IMG/VR virus record: IMGVR_UViG_3300006793_005398
Span: 1-41,122 of that record
From: a virus
Strand: one strand, 5' to 3'
DNA length: 41,122 nucleotides
Part shown: positions 26,601-35,400 of the stretch, one piece after another
How the letters are laid out: every line of letters starts with the position of its first letter
Numbering within the stretch: position 1 is the stretch's first letter
The notes under the pieces: generated by a model
Told to the model about the DNA's origin: nothing
Seen by the model: the letters and a program-made list of their open reading frames with translations, nothing else
Databases searched by the model: none
Translations under genes and position numbers: made by a program

Positions 26601-29600
26601 ATATATTTTAGAACGTCCCATTCAATACCCTTTTTACCAATCCAAACATAATCACCAACGTTAAGTGCTGACGGTGATTCTGTTAATAAATCTTCGTATG
26701 TTGCTACGGATAGTTTTACATCTTGCGGGTTTACATACCCTGCTGTTGGTAAAGCATTTTTTTGAACATCGTTAGTTGGAAACGGCTTATGATTATATCC
26801 TTGCGGTTTTAAGTAAGTTTCAAATGGACGTATTCTATAAATTAAATCTGTTTCTTCACCTGAGACTGTATCAACTAATTCAACAGGCTGTGGACTTAGT
26901 CTAAAGTTTGCTTCGTCAAGTGTATATTCAACTTCGTCAAACGCTGTTGACGATCCGTATTGTCCTAATCTAAATCCCCATTCTTCATAAAAGTCTAAGC
27001 TGTCTGCATCTGTATTAGATAACGCATCAAACAATTTAGTTAAGCTATTTTTTGTACCTTTGTCTTGAATAAATCCTTGATAGAATTTATACTGACTTAC
27101 ATCATCATTAATAATGTTTTCTAAATACTTACGCTTTTGATATCCAATTAAATGCTGTGCTAGTCTTTGCTGATCATTATCAAAGTTATCTGTGTCAAGA
27201 TCATAAAAGTCACCAAACTGTTTTGCTTTATAATCTAAGTTTGCTTTTAATCCTGCTTCAGGACGAACTTCTAACTTTTCCCAATCTTTATTATCAAATA
27301 TATTTGTTCCAGGTATTTTTACCTTTGCAACATAATAAAATTCTTTATACTTAACTGTGTCGCCAACTGCATAATCTTTCCATTGTTCCCAAACAGTAGT
27401 TTCTGCACTATCGTAAATGAATCCTGGAATATTAAATCCGCCTGTCCACGCATCAGTTCTATATCCCATAACTTTAAGTCTTGCTTGGCGATAGCCTGGT
27501 GCTTGATCGTAAATTACATCTTTGAATACTGTAGTGTTATCAAGTATTACTACATGTTCTTTTTGTACTAAAGGAATATTAACATTGTAAATACCGTCAG
27601 CAGTATTTCTAGTTGTTACTGTAAATTCGTTATCGTTATCTCTACCAACGTTTATATATTCTGGTATTAGTTTTTTACCATCTGCTTTTAATAAGCTGTA
27701 TTCATAGAACGTATCAAAAATGTTATCTGCTACATTTTGTTCTTTGTAAAACTTTAATTCGTTTGCACCTGGACTTAGTGTAATAACACTATTTTCTGCC
27801 CAACCTTGTGTTGTCCAGAATAAAAATTCTTTAGCACTTACTCTCCAGTTTTCTACATCTAAAATTTTATCACTAAATTTATTAAACGTAAACCCTTCGC
27901 TTTCTAAGTACATGCTGTAGCCTAACAAAAAGTCAACTACTTCCTGTACTGTTCTAAACATTGTACCGTATAATAGCTCTGCTGGCTCTTTAATTAGTTC
28001 AGTATTAAATTCACGTCTAAAGAATGCACTACGTCCACCCTTCATAGGAAGTTCAGGTAGCTTTTGATATAATGCTTGATCAAATTCTGTTCCAGCTACG
28101 TGTTGAGATTTAGCAACATAATATTCATTACCAAATTGGATTATTGATCCTTCAGCATATGTTTTATTTTCGCTCCACTTTACAAAGTCTTCACTAATGC
28201 CACCTACTGTAACAATTGGATCATCTGCTTTTGGTGTTGGCGTAAAATATTTGAAGTATGGGTTAACTCTATCGTAACCTCTAATAATAAAGCCTTCAGC
28301 TTTCTTTTCTATAATTACACCACTATACGAAACTAGTTCTGTAACAGAACTTGTGTTTAAGAAAATTTGATAGTTTTCTTCTGGTACAAAAACATTGCCT
28401 TCGTTGTAAGGAGTTCTTGAATCAAGTATTAGTTTAAATTTACTCTTTTCAGTAAAGCCACCAAGTTTAATTCCTAGTTTGTTGTCAATAGCTGTTACGT
28501 TCTGTTTATACTTTGTATAAACGTCAACATCTTTACTGTTTAAATAGTTTGCAACTACGTTTACTAATCCGCATGTGTTTACTCTTGTTTCATCTATTGA
28601 AGTATTTGGAAATAATAAATCTGCTAATCTTAAACGTTTACCTGTTGTACTGTAAACAATAGTGCCTGCACTATCTCTAACAATTCTACTTCTATCCCAA
28701 CCAAGTCCTAATACTCTGCTTGGCTGATTTAACATTAAAGAAATTATTAATGCAAACGGATATTCACTACTTCTTCTCCAAGCAGTTTCTGTTGGTCCTT
28801 CGTCACCAAACTTAAATGGATTTTTAGTACTACCTAATACAAATTCTTTTGCATAGTTGGCATCAACCGGACTTAACAAGTTACCTGATTCATCAACTGG
28901 TATCCAACTAGTAAGTCCTGGACGTTTATAATGTTCTAAGTATTCTGCAGGTGCGCCTGGCTTTCTACATATACCATCTTCAAGGTCTTGCCATAACAAT
29001 ATGTTTTCACTTGTGTATGGTGCTTTACCGTATTCTGTTTCCCACCATGTAGGCTTAACACTTAGTCCTAACATTTCCCATGGGTGTGTATGAGGACGAT
29101 CAGTATCAAATGCTTGTTTATAAACTGCTCTCCAGTATCCTGGGTTAGTAGTGTTGTTTGAACCTAGCGTTGAAGAATAGTTATATGTAAATGAATCTGT
29201 TGCTTCATAAAAATCGTAATTTGTATAATCTGGGTTTCCTACAACAGATAGCCAATCAATAAATTCTGCAATCATTCCTTTGTCAATAGCCCATTTAGGA
29301 ATGCCTGTTGATCTGCTTGAGCCGCCTACAAAATCATGTATATCAAATAGTGATGTATTGTACGGTACTTTTAAGTTGTTGTAAATTCTTTTTTCTAATT
29401 CAAGTAATAAATCATCTCTAAAATCATCGTATGCTACAAACGTAGATCCGTCATGTCCTCTAATAACAGTTTGGTCAACACCGTAAGTGTTATCAACAAA
29501 CTTTGTAGGAACATATGCAGGATACAATCCTAACTTAGTAGGAGTTTCTGGAATATAAGAACCGTCTGTATTTTCGTATTCGTATATTTTAATAACATCG

Positions 29601-32482
29601 TCAATAGCATTTGGAGTTAAGAATTTTATAAATCCTTCAAATCCTACTTCAAACTCATAATCTTGTCCATGACATAATAACGCATCATTGCGGTATACAC
29701 TTATTGCTTGGTTTGATAACGAACGTAAACTAAAGTTTTCTGTTAAACTATAATATTCTTGTGACGCACTAAAAACTGTATGAACAATTTCATTGCTAAT
29801 ACCATGCCCAATCATATCACTAAAGTAAAATGGCATGTCATTTGTTTTGTTTAAATTTAGTGCAGTTATTACTTTGTCAAAATGGATTCTAGTTGATCCG
29901 TCATAGCCTAAGTTTTCAGCTGTTTGTAAAAACTTTCTTCTAAACTTACCATACTCTGCTCTTGAATATTTTAAAGCATTAATAACGTTTGCAGTTTTAT
30001 CTGTTATGTGATATACTGCAAGGTTAGTTAAACCACTGTGTTGTGTAAATCTACTTCCGTATGGTGATAAGTTTCCTAGATCTCTTAGGTTACTTGTTCC
30101 TGGAAATGCTCCTGTCCAATCATCTCTAAACTCAGTAATACTTTCAACATGGTCATTAACTTCACCTAGTGTAAATGACTCAATATTTTCGTTCTTAGGA
30201 TTACGTTCATAGTTAATTGGAAACTCGTAAATACCGTTAGCATTTTTCTTTGTAGCACTATTAGTTTTAATTACTATAATATCATCTTCTACAAGATCTT
30301 TTGTAAACGTAACATATGCTACGCCATTAATTCTGTTTATAGCATAATCTATATTTTCTAATTTACGCTTGTCGTTAACATAAACTCTTACCCAAAGATC
30401 GTTTAAGTCTCCACTGCGGTCATATACATCAATAGCAAAATCATTAAACTGTGTTGCTACAACATATTGTCTATTAACTAACTGTTTACTTTCTGTATTA
30501 CCTTTGATCCAACCACTTACATATGTAAATGTTTCTCTGTCGCTGTACTGTCTTAGTACACCGTTATCAGACTTTGCAGTAACAACTGCATTAGTTTGTT
30601 GGTATGTATGTTCTGTGTTTAATAAGTTAAAGTCAAACTCAATGTCACCTGTGTTTTCTAATGCTCTATAACTTAACGGAAATCCTAATTCAGTATCATT
30701 AGTTCCAGTACCCTGTTTGTAACTAAACAGTTTGTTACCAATAAATGTTGTACTAGGATATTTTGTTGTGTCAGAAAAAGTACACCCGCTAGTATCAAAT
30801 AAGTCAAACATTGGTGTTTGATTAGTTGCTGTTTTTTCTTGTGCTATACACCACTTAGTTCCATTGTAATACCACATTTTACCTTTGTTAGTATTACCAG
30901 CTTCAATTAGTACTACTTCATTTAACAATGGTGTTGTGTCAGCTTCTTCAACTAAACTAATTTGTCTAACATTGTTATGTGTAATAAAGTTTACTTTATA
31001 AATTTTGCCTTTAACTCTTGTATCAGGATCACCTGTAAACAAAATACGCATACCGTCTGCAACATCAACTCCGTCAATGTTGTAACCTAATTCACCTTCA
31101 ATAGTACTAAACACATCAGATGTAAATGTATCAATTAAATCTACATTAGCTTTTGCTTCAGTACCAAACTCATGCAATTTAATATTTTCGTTAAATTCAA
31201 TAATTGGTCGTTTAGCTCTGTTTGCTTGATCAATTTCTGGAACAATACCGTTGATTGTTGCTGTAGCTTCAATAACAGATTTGTGTGTCCATCTATTATA
31301 TCTTGACCATGGATTTAAATCAGCACTTGATCTATTCATACAAACGTAATCTTTTGTACCTGCAAAACTATTTGCATTACTAAACGGTACTCTATCAAAT
31401 GCTTCTGAATCAAATGGTACAGGTTTGTCTGTAGAATATGTTCCAGGTATCTGTACATTTGCGTCAGATACTAATTTAATTTTATCTCCTACACCTTCAA
31501 CATACCATTCGCCTTCAGCGTACTTTGCAGGAGTTACATCACCTTGGAAGTATACTTTCATTCCATTTGATAATGAATGTCCGTTTGACATTGTATAACT
31601 TTGTTTGCCGATAATTTCTGCTTCAACATCAATTTTACTATTTTCTACAATATCATAAATTTTAATTAAGCCGCTTGTGTTAATGTCATTACCGTTAATA
31701 TAATATAAAGTATCCGGTGCATTAATATCAACTTCAAATGTAATTGTACCAACATCAGTTGTTTGTGTACTATCGTCAACTCCAGTTGTGTATAACACTT
31801 CAGCATCTAAACTTCTAGCAGTTCTAAATGTTAAAGGCATGCCCGGAGTATTAAGAACAAATGTATATGTTTGTCCTCTATATAATTTTAATGATGGGTT
31901 TTGTGTTTTACCATCTGGCGAAAATACATATGCAGTATTATCAAGATTGTCTTGACTAGTAACAGTAAATGTACTGTCAATGTCTTTAGCCTGTCCTGCA
32001 ACACCAATACCTATTGGACCGTTTGGTAGCCAATAATATTCTCTATAGTTAGTAAACTTATCCCAATTAATATGTGGGTTCCAAGAATAGTATTCCTGTT
32101 TGTTTAGTACGCTGTCGTTTTCAACTGTACCATTAAACGCTCTAATTTGATTTTTAAAGTCGTTATAATCTTTGTAAAATGTAACGTTGTTTAATTCGTC
32201 TTGAACTAAAGTAGCAGGTTCAAATTGATAGTTTTCTCTATCAACATTATCGTCTGCGATATAATTATCAGATGCAACTCTAGCTTTTGCAATACGTCTT
32301 CCATAGTATGCTGATATTTTTTCAGCAACACCTGGATTTAAAAGTTGGTCGAGTGTAGCACTAAGAAACTTTTTATTCGAATCCGTTCTAAAGTATTTAG
32401 GTAAGTGATCTACACTAGCCCTTTTAGATTGATTTGCTCCTACTGGAAGAGCATTATCGGATTGATTATCGTTAAAAGCCAT
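17648..32482 (-). CDS. Giant modular virion protein (4,944 residues) in the gp7/gp8 position
   Basis: A single open frame of 4,944 codons (roughly 545 kDa) starting 13 bases after gp6 with the SD AAGGGG. The N-terminus (N-Y-R-E-Y-Y-W-L-P-N-G-P near 150; DLNPWSRYNRWTHKS near 395) is a start I recognise from large structural proteins of marine T4-like phages. Added modules are visible: four chitin-binding-like repeats at about residues 1434, 1697, 2187 and 2797; an FG-GAP propeller-like region at about 2105-3150, split by insertions; GSGY-type repeats near 3527 and 3890; tandem beta-sandwich units to the end; and an ending R-R-I-G-R-P-W-T-D. In T4 the slot after gp6 holds gp7 and gp8, so a baseplate-wedge role is likely. 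No catalytic motif was seen. Stops in other frames show no frameshift. Confidence 0.85.
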   Translation of the reverse strand: MAFNDNQSDNALPVGANQSKRASVDHLPKYFRTDSNKKFLSATLDQLLNPGVAEKISAYYGRRIAKARVASDNYIADDNVDRENYQFEPATLVQDELNNVTFYKDYNDFKNQIRAFNGTVENDSVLNKQEYYSWNPHINWDKFTNYREYYWLPNGPIGIGVAGQAKDIDSTFTVTSQDNLDNTAYVFSPDGKTQNPSLKLYRGQTYTFVLNTPGMPLTFRTARSLDAEVLYTTGVDDSTQTTDVGTITFEVDINAPDTLYYINGNDINTSGLIKIYDIVENSKIDVEAEIIGKQSYTMSNGHSLSNGMKVYFQGDVTPAKYAEGEWYVEGVGDKIKLVSDANVQIPGTYSTDKPVPFDSEAFDRVPFSNANSFAGTKDYVCMNRSSADLNPWSRYNRWTHKSVIEATATINGIVPEIDQANRAKRPIIEFNENIKLHEFGTEAKANVDLIDTFTSDVFSTIEGELGYNIDGVDVADGMRILFTGDPDTRVKGKIYKVNFITHNNVRQISLVEEADTTPLLNEVVLIEAGNTNKGKMWYYNGTKWCIAQEKTATNQTPMFDLFDTSGCTFSDTTKYPSTTFIGNKLFSYKQGTGTNDTELGFPLSYRALENTGDIEFDFNLLNTEHTYQQTNAVVTAKSDNGVLRQYSDRETFTYVSGWIKGNTESKQLVNRQYVVATQFNDFAIDVYDRSGDLNDLWVRVYVNDKRKLENIDYAINRINGVAYVTFTKDLVEDDIIVIKTNSATKKNANGIYEFPINYERNPKNENIESFTLGEVNDHVESITEFRDDWTGAFPGTSNLRDLGNLSPYGSRFTQHSGLTNLAVYHITDKTANVINALKYSRAEYGKFRRKFLQTAENLGYDGSTRIHFDKVITALNLNKTNDMPFYFSDMIGHGISNEIVHTVFSASQEYYSLTENFSLRSLSNQAISVYRNDALLCHGQDYEFEVGFEGFIKFLTPNAIDDVIKIYEYENTDGSYIPETPTKLGLYPAYVPTKFVDNTYGVDQTVIRGHDGSTFVAYDDFRDDLLLELEKRIYNNLKVPYNTSLFDIHDFVGGSSRSTGIPKWAIDKGMIAEFIDWLSVVGNPDYTNYDFYEATDSFTYNYSSTLGSNNTTNPGYWRAVYKQAFDTDRPHTHPWEMLGLSVKPTWWETEYGKAPYTSENILLWQDLEDGICRKPGAPAEYLEHYKRPGLTSWIPVDESGNLLSPVDANYAKEFVLGSTKNPFKFGDEGPTETAWRRSSEYPFALIISLMLNQPSRVLGLGWDRSRIVRDSAGTIVYSTTGKRLRLADLLFPNTSIDETRVNTCGLVNVVANYLNSKDVDVYTKYKQNVTAIDNKLGIKLGGFTEKSKFKLILDSRTPYNEGNVFVPEENYQIFLNTSSVTELVSYSGVIIEKKAEGFIIRGYDRVNPYFKYFTPTPKADDPIVTVGGISEDFVKWSENKTYAEGSIIQFGNEYYVAKSQHVAGTEFDQALYQKLPELPMKGGRSAFFRREFNTELIKEPAELLYGTMFRTVQEVVDFLLGYSMYLESEGFTFNKFSDKILDVENWRVSAKEFLFWTTQGWAENSVITLSPGANELKFYKEQNVADNIFDTFYEYSLLKADGKKLIPEYINVGRDNDNEFTVTTRNTADGIYNVNIPLVQKEHVVILDNTTVFKDVIYDQAPGYRQARLKVMGYRTDAWTGGFNIPGFIYDSAETTVWEQWKDYAVGDTVKYKEFYYVAKVKIPGTNIFDNKDWEKLEVRPEAGLKANLDYKAKQFGDFYDLDTDNFDNDQQRLAQHLIGYQKRKYLENIINDDVSQYKFYQGFIQDKGTKNSLTKLFDALSNTDADSLDFYEEWGFRLGQYGSSTAFDEVEYTLDEANFRLSPQPVELVDTVSGEETDLIYRIRPFETYLKPQGYNHKPFPTNDVQKNALPTAGYVNPQDVKLSVATYEDLLTESPSALNVGDYVWIGKKGIEWDVLKYIRSNDRVLAIQTSSVTGVEEFVITLGKQSAYEVDEIIGIVDVEGVEKFFKVKRNELDTLICYPNGTVEDAELLNGFVTKFNSNRTTSFDSANLLLSDYNNDLKVGETIWIDKDITDNWLVLKNEPVHSEQQVLSNIKTSDSSVEFGKVIAADQRNTTLAISAPGNSEVYLFGRTTDTADFTHLQTIEAPGDTYYAGNGNFGKSVAIAEDGEFLAIGAPQASNVKTLYKGEFSESSNYATNDIVSYQQNLWRANYAVTAASGSFTFNSYHASHDVAVATFADGVYPETVYAIRGRYSFDGATDHILVRAPADPYEGSAVNDKISLQWNQYSQNYPNGILPFGVNGPGVASFEGTKVIAGKIDAILYIDNILRTPAVGDIVSTPTAIGTVQDIIIDNVNSAMLYMTEVNGQFESSGSLITSSVDMGTYVAVEFENPNTAYGGWWRIDGINSFTTTEKTITVPNLVIGDYILSSESRTPEVAANTMDDVYAFNNDIGNPTKGGKIGILSHYDKQGLPVTEPFWFVRAPKAITDTLSPTDNFTMSMNQVKDSLNTIYDPSALGLSFNYINSPHTVHDLWDGYIDITFTNFTPPPNQVPYVPVEGDIVTQLFTGAYAEVAYVQAGLLGARVFVKNLNTSAGVFAYGNTHGATGDLHISNWQGQGFNRLTGRIESTDLSTDYSGKYIVVRNNDSTLLQVVTPSFKNEIEFQFYTNRSVTGAARTANIPSPLNKEYTQIYNLPIDPKDGVASAYSNEGAYFIYNKTGSGEYSLQHGYTNLERGNNKNLATQIEMTKQDNLYRLFVSAPGAGNGTNPGRIHFIKNGFDSDGEYDWAFTNDPSYKGVFSDTLPYYTNDIVLYNNQFYKSSTNQVASAFSSSWVLLAQNIDFIGYVPNDTGYQPDGDSTFDNEGNTLYNFAHPFTVSKNGNVLATVADFENATPKIAIYRFNNNHYEYAQVINTPVVSTKYASAIAISDDGELIAVGAPLDDTVANDNGKVYVYKNTEGTFNLFQELYSPDSSVAERFGQTVDFSGNELMISSQGGNLVDNTSFDRYTAAMDPQPQTYLDDSTLVTAQFVNSKESDLAVETTYDNNLTQFSKENLDSGEVFIYQYVGGYLLYAEKLAFNNSNVERFGEFIHASNNHIYVSMPELSASNTGNNFIGTVVDYKRQRNELPWQTYRSPTKQVNLDKFKGVFVYSKDGSGTATQLDYIDPIQGKIAGPAEEELAFTTPFDPATYTQTDQTSGVNVDTENYWANEHVGKLWWDISTVQWIEPYQNNIIYNTANFNQQMVGSSIDVYEWVETSLTPTQWLELADTEDGLARGISGTPKYGTATFVTKRLYNSVSASFYNKYYYWVKNTKIIPTLENRKSSAYDVAQLINDPAAQGYKFVAVYANDRFGLYNCGSLVEEDKKAINFRYWTIPNQEINQHNQYQLITDGLATSKPNKDLEAKWVDSLVGVDIYNRPVPDPALSPKQKYGILNRPRQSMFKNNTEALKQVIERTNRVLAQQLIVDEYNFTDLLSSDPQPDIISSKYDVAIDTHSELGFVNISKVKPATLTPVFEEGKLIRVDITNPGSGYLTVPTYEFEQIGDGEKAQVTLTLNTAGGIGSVTVRNPGRNYSANTNLSVRLFSVLVKSDETVNSKWSIFSYNTVLAEYQRTATQSYDVSNWWNYIDWYATGYSKFTDIDFTIDQSYLLTSLNDTIGDIVKIKNIGTGGWLLLEKISNEEASDYTTNYRTIGRENGTIEFKEELYNFTKSFVGFDGLSYDTAFYDNQPTNELRIILKALRDDIFVDGLEVEYNQLFLASVRYAFAEQPFVDWAFKTSFIKAKHNAGDLQQKVTFQNDNLPSYEEFVKETKPFKTKIREYLSNYTKTDLTASSTSDFDFAPQYNEDTQRIEPASLKVKDNLIYGQDATLNTYPNKHWLDNVGFEITNCNISDKGIGYTEIPVIKFVGGGGTGAKGLAKLGSGGSVVSIEVTNPGSGYLSAPTIEIEGSLSTVNESRIAKASAQIGNSKIRAMHLRSKFDRVTGTFLITSLAETQTFAGNNSRTLFDVKWPMDVRRNQVTITVNGIEELQGNYSVSNKEYTDKSYTRYKGRITFENPPVNNAVIVVTYKKDVSMLQAQDRINLFYNPTTGQLGNDISQLMDGVDYGGVQVKSFAFNTGTGYGNEPYYTTTWDSYDSTYEDEIFQLDGSTQVLTLSAPLVNGVTYNVYKNGIRIDDPEYDGSTVPGNPNAVMNSLVGDGTTDTFVIDNDKIPTAGNDVIVIRKSTSDGSFLPDADAYDTMLQGGDIAYSTAKGISAEEIVVDGDGFVTPLTSKGPEELVPGQLLDSVNIKVYDRINDGSSIINNYNYIYTGSRTFNLDRVPASSKDVFVKANGTILDSGNNSLFTVNYQDKTLTLDDSVAIANGQSVNIITMSANGENILDADTFTGDGSTSVFVTSVKFKQGLSLFITKDGAPIDAVLAETDATYETSGQVLLRLPIAPLPGELIQYVIYDSAAKSFSQISIDEFTGSGSLQGFTLANAPFTQRPLANSVVVKVGNKILNPGYNQQYTVSSTREYKLRDWQVGLAQIPAEKIKVFLNGVEQILSTSYIWNRFNSSVELFAGVGNNGDILDVYLLGDGEYDFGKFDVNGYWVETPNQVQLTTAPQNGEKVTVYQFSNHDIAKIERINLDVVARATLTTDTTEYNEYHQLANGFVKLRSPAIDTSYVWLTKNGELLSPNVEYTLLEDKVTIRVVVDIDANDELEVIHFSNSTIIPKFGFSQFKDMLNRTHFKRLGDDSRYFLAEDLNYYDTSIKVTNSDTLPQPNKERSIPGIVFVDGERIEYYLKEGGVLRQLRRGTLGTGIATVHAKGTELLDQSNKQTVPYQDRTLQQTFTADGSTSSIVVDFIPNSVHEFEIFVAGKRLRKNAINTYDPTVDLDSPEADIVSPAEFSVDGTTSTVVLAETPPINTKIVVVRRIGRPWTDTGIPLHRQENDIARFLRTTEVALPK
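20640..21910 (-). other. GSGY/GxGY-type beta repeats within the giant protein
   Basis: Three or more units of the form I-x-(N/D)-(P/K)-G-x-G-Y-x-x-x-P: V-D-I-T-N-P-G-S-G-Y-L-T-V-P near residue 3527, V-R-N-P-G-R-N-Y shortly after, I-S-D-K-G-I-G-Y-T-E-I-P near 3890, and V-T-N-P-G-S-G-Y-L-S-A-P soon after it. The pattern is common in marine phage structural proteins and appears to be a small beta-hairpin turn module. Function is unknown. Confidence 0.55.
23030..26180 (-). other. FG-GAP-like (integrin-type) propeller region, split by insertions
   Basis: Within the giant protein, repeats of the F-G-x-x-V-x-I/F-x-x-x-G-x-x-L-x-I-G-A-P type appear: F-G-K-S-V-A-I-A-E-D-G-E-F-L-A-I-G-A-P (about residue 2165), L-F-V-S-A-P-G-A-G (2758), F-T-V-S-K-N-G-N-V-L-A-T (2875), A-I-A-I-S-D-D-G-E-L-I-A-V-G-A-P (2921), F-G-Q-T-V-D-F-S-G-N-E-L-M-I-S (2978) and F-G-E-F-I-H-A-S-N-N-H-I-Y-V-S-M-P (3088). 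A long non-repeat insertion sits at about 2187-2710. The same repeats form seven-bladed propellers in integrins and surface adhesins. Confidence 0.6.
23975..28190 (-). repeat. Four chitin-binding-like (CBM5/12-type) modules within the giant protein
   Basis: Four segments of about 35-45 residues share the W/Y-x(4)-Y-x-x-G/N-D-x-V-x-Y-x-x-x-x-Y-x-A pattern of small carbohydrate-binding modules. Copies: about 28060-28185 (TYAEGSIIQFGNEYYVAKS), 27270-27400 (YAVGDTVKYKEFYYVAKV), 25820-25925 (YATNDIVSYQQNLWRANY), and 23975-24100 (YYTNDIVLYNNQFYKSS). The first two and the last end with a nearby W/Y-x-x-L. The aromatic residues that would hold sugar are present in each copy. The last two share a Y-K-G-x-F-S lead and so are closest relatives. 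Confidence 0.55.
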
Positions 32483-32495
32483 TTAGCTTATCCCC

Positions 32496-35400
32496 TTAAT
32501 AAGATGAACTACTGTAAGTAGTGCCACTTGTAATTCCGCTGTTTGTTGACGTACTTGACGCTGTTACAACATTGCCTGTTGCTTGTATTCTACTTGCTGT
32601 AATGGCATCAATAACTTGAACGTCATCAACCGACGCACCACTAATAAAAATTTCATCTGCTTCACTACGTATTTCAAACAAACTACCAAATGCTTGTCCT
32701 GTTTGTTTTGGAACAATAATTAAACTTACTAAGTTTGGGCTAACAGCATTCATTACGTATGTGCTTAATTCTGTAAAGTAAAAAGTATCGCCAAAGTCCC
32801 AGTTCTCTAATGCAAAGAATTGATTGATTGCATTAATAACTTTTGACTTAATATCATTATCGTTAACAACTTGCTCTGGGTTTTTTACAATCTTAAATGT
32901 TGCCTGCATATTAGTTTCGGCTTTATCTCCAAACAGTACTTTGTACTTAACTGGATGATAAATTACTTCGTCACTAATTGACTTAATTTTATTAATTTCA
33001 GCACCATAACTGTTAAACAAATTATCACTACTTGGTGGTAAAGGTAAACTTGCTGTTACACCAGTTAAGTATTGTCTAAAGTTTGTGTCATATGTTTTTG
33101 TTAACAAGTAACAGTCATTAATATTAGAACTGCTTGGATCAATACGAGCATCATCATCTGCTGTATGCACATAATGGAACTTTAATTTATCTCTACCTGT
33201 AAATGCTTTATAATCTGTTGTTTGTGTTAGTAATAATGTAGTTGCATCATACTTTTTAAATACATCAGTTTTTACAACATAAAATATTTTGCCTGTTGGC
33301 ATTCCTGATGTTTGAATGAAACTGTCGTTAGTAACAACTGTAATTTTTTCAATATCGTTATCAACATATTTAAAATCTTCAATATTATCTGACGTTGTGT
33401 ATTTCTTTAGAAAAACAAATTTATCATTAATATTAGTTTCAGGTGCAATTAATACGTTAAATGTATCCGGGTCGTCAACAACTGAATCGTCATCTCTGTC
33501 AAAGAATCCAACTTCAACTTTTTTACTATCAATATATCCTTCAGGGTCTCTATACTCTTTTGTAATTTGCCAAGGATAGTCAATAGTAAAAGGTGTAATA
33601 GCATCTGGAACTGTGTTAATTGATAATACTTCAATTTTATCTTTAACAATTTGTCCTGTTTTATTATCGTAAATTTTTTGTTCGCTGTCGTAAAAGAATT
33701 TAATTTCTTGATTACTTTCAAACACATATCTTAGACCTCTGTAACTAACAGTATACTGAGCTCCGTCTGTTTCAAATAGTAACAACCAACTTGCATCTAA
33801 TTGTTGATTAGTAATATCACCTGTTTTACCTGTACTAAAGTTACTTGTAATATCTAAATTGTTTTCTGTAATTAAACGCCATTGTCTTAAATTAGTATCG
33901 TATCTTAATCCAAATGTTTTGTATGCAAAAATTTGGTCAATGATTTGTGTTTTAACATCAGTAACAAGTGCTTTACTAAACTTTGGTCTAATCTCTGAAA
34001 GTACTGCACCTGTTGGTATTACATCGTTAAATGCAATTGGTCCACTACCGTCAGTATTATCAGTTCTGCCATCACCTGCTACAGATACAACTTTAGTCCA
34101 AGCATAAGTTTTTGTTCCTGCTGGTAAAACGTTTCCTGTTTGTAGTGTACCGTCTATACCAAAATACTTTCCTACTGGTGCAACAAATTTAATTAAACTT
34201 CCTGGTTCAATAAAACGTAGTCCACTACCTGTAAATGTTCCAACTTGGTATGTAGAACTAACTGAATCTAAAAACTTACCTGTACTATAATTTGTAGCTG
34301 TTGATGATTGTGACCAACTTGCTTGTAAGTCAGTAACTAATACTTTAGGAAACTTATCTAAGTAGTAATTAATAACTGACGTTTTTGATAATATTGGTGT
34401 AATTACATTTTCAATAGTACCTTCAACATCTGTTCTAGTACTAAAAGTAAACGACTCTTTGCTATCTGTTAATTCTTTATATAATAATCCATCTGTGCCA
34501 AACAAGCTAGTATTTGAATACTTTCCTGTTGCATCAAGTAAATCATAATATCTACTGATACCACTAGATGTTCTGTTAACAGTTTTTACTTTAATAATTT
34601 CTTGGCTAACTCCTAATGGTGCTACTTGGTAGTCTTCACCAGTTACCATTCTATTTTGTGTATAGTATGTTGAAGGAGCATTTGATTTAATACTTGCGTT
34701 TGATTCACTTATACTTGAATTATCAACTGTGTACTTTAAAGAAAATACTAAGTTTAATACTTCAGCATTACCTGCTTTAGATGTATAAGGAACTGTTACA
34801 GAAATATTTGTTAAGTCTTTAGGAACAACATTAAATGAATCATTTGCACTAGTTCTAAAATATGCTTTAAAAGATCCTTTAGGAAGATTACCAAATGTTC
34901 CATCACTAAAGATCATATCAATTGAATCTTGTACTTTTGTTAGTACAGCATAAATGTTTCTTTGATTTTTTCTTGTACTATTATAAACAATGTTGTTGCC
35001 TTCAACTGCATCAACCTTTGTCCATAGCTGATCCTCAGCACCAATTGAATTTAATTTGTAAAGCCAAACGTCATCATTATTAACATTAGTTGCGTCAATG
35101 CTTACTGTTTGGTTAGTACTTGGTGTGTCAATATTAAATATTCCGCTATCAAGTGTACCTTGACGGAAGTGTGTAAAGAATCCTGAGTTTGTTGAACCTG
35201 GTCCTCTACCATCATCTCTATAAAGAAATCCTAAACTGTTTCCTGGAAGCGGTGCTTCTTCTGAAATAACACCATCAACAACATCAGTACTAACAAGTTG
35301 GAACTGTAAACTTCTTCCATCAACATTCTTACTAAAGGTATAAACTGGAACATCAGTGTTTGATGCATTAAATCTATACTGGTCTGTTGGAACACCTTCT

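Noticed and set aside
17648-32482. A tail tape-measure protein, judged by the gene's length.
   Set aside because: The protein is beta- and Thr/Asn-rich with adhesive modules, not helical coiled coil, and sits after gp6 rather than beside tail tube genes.
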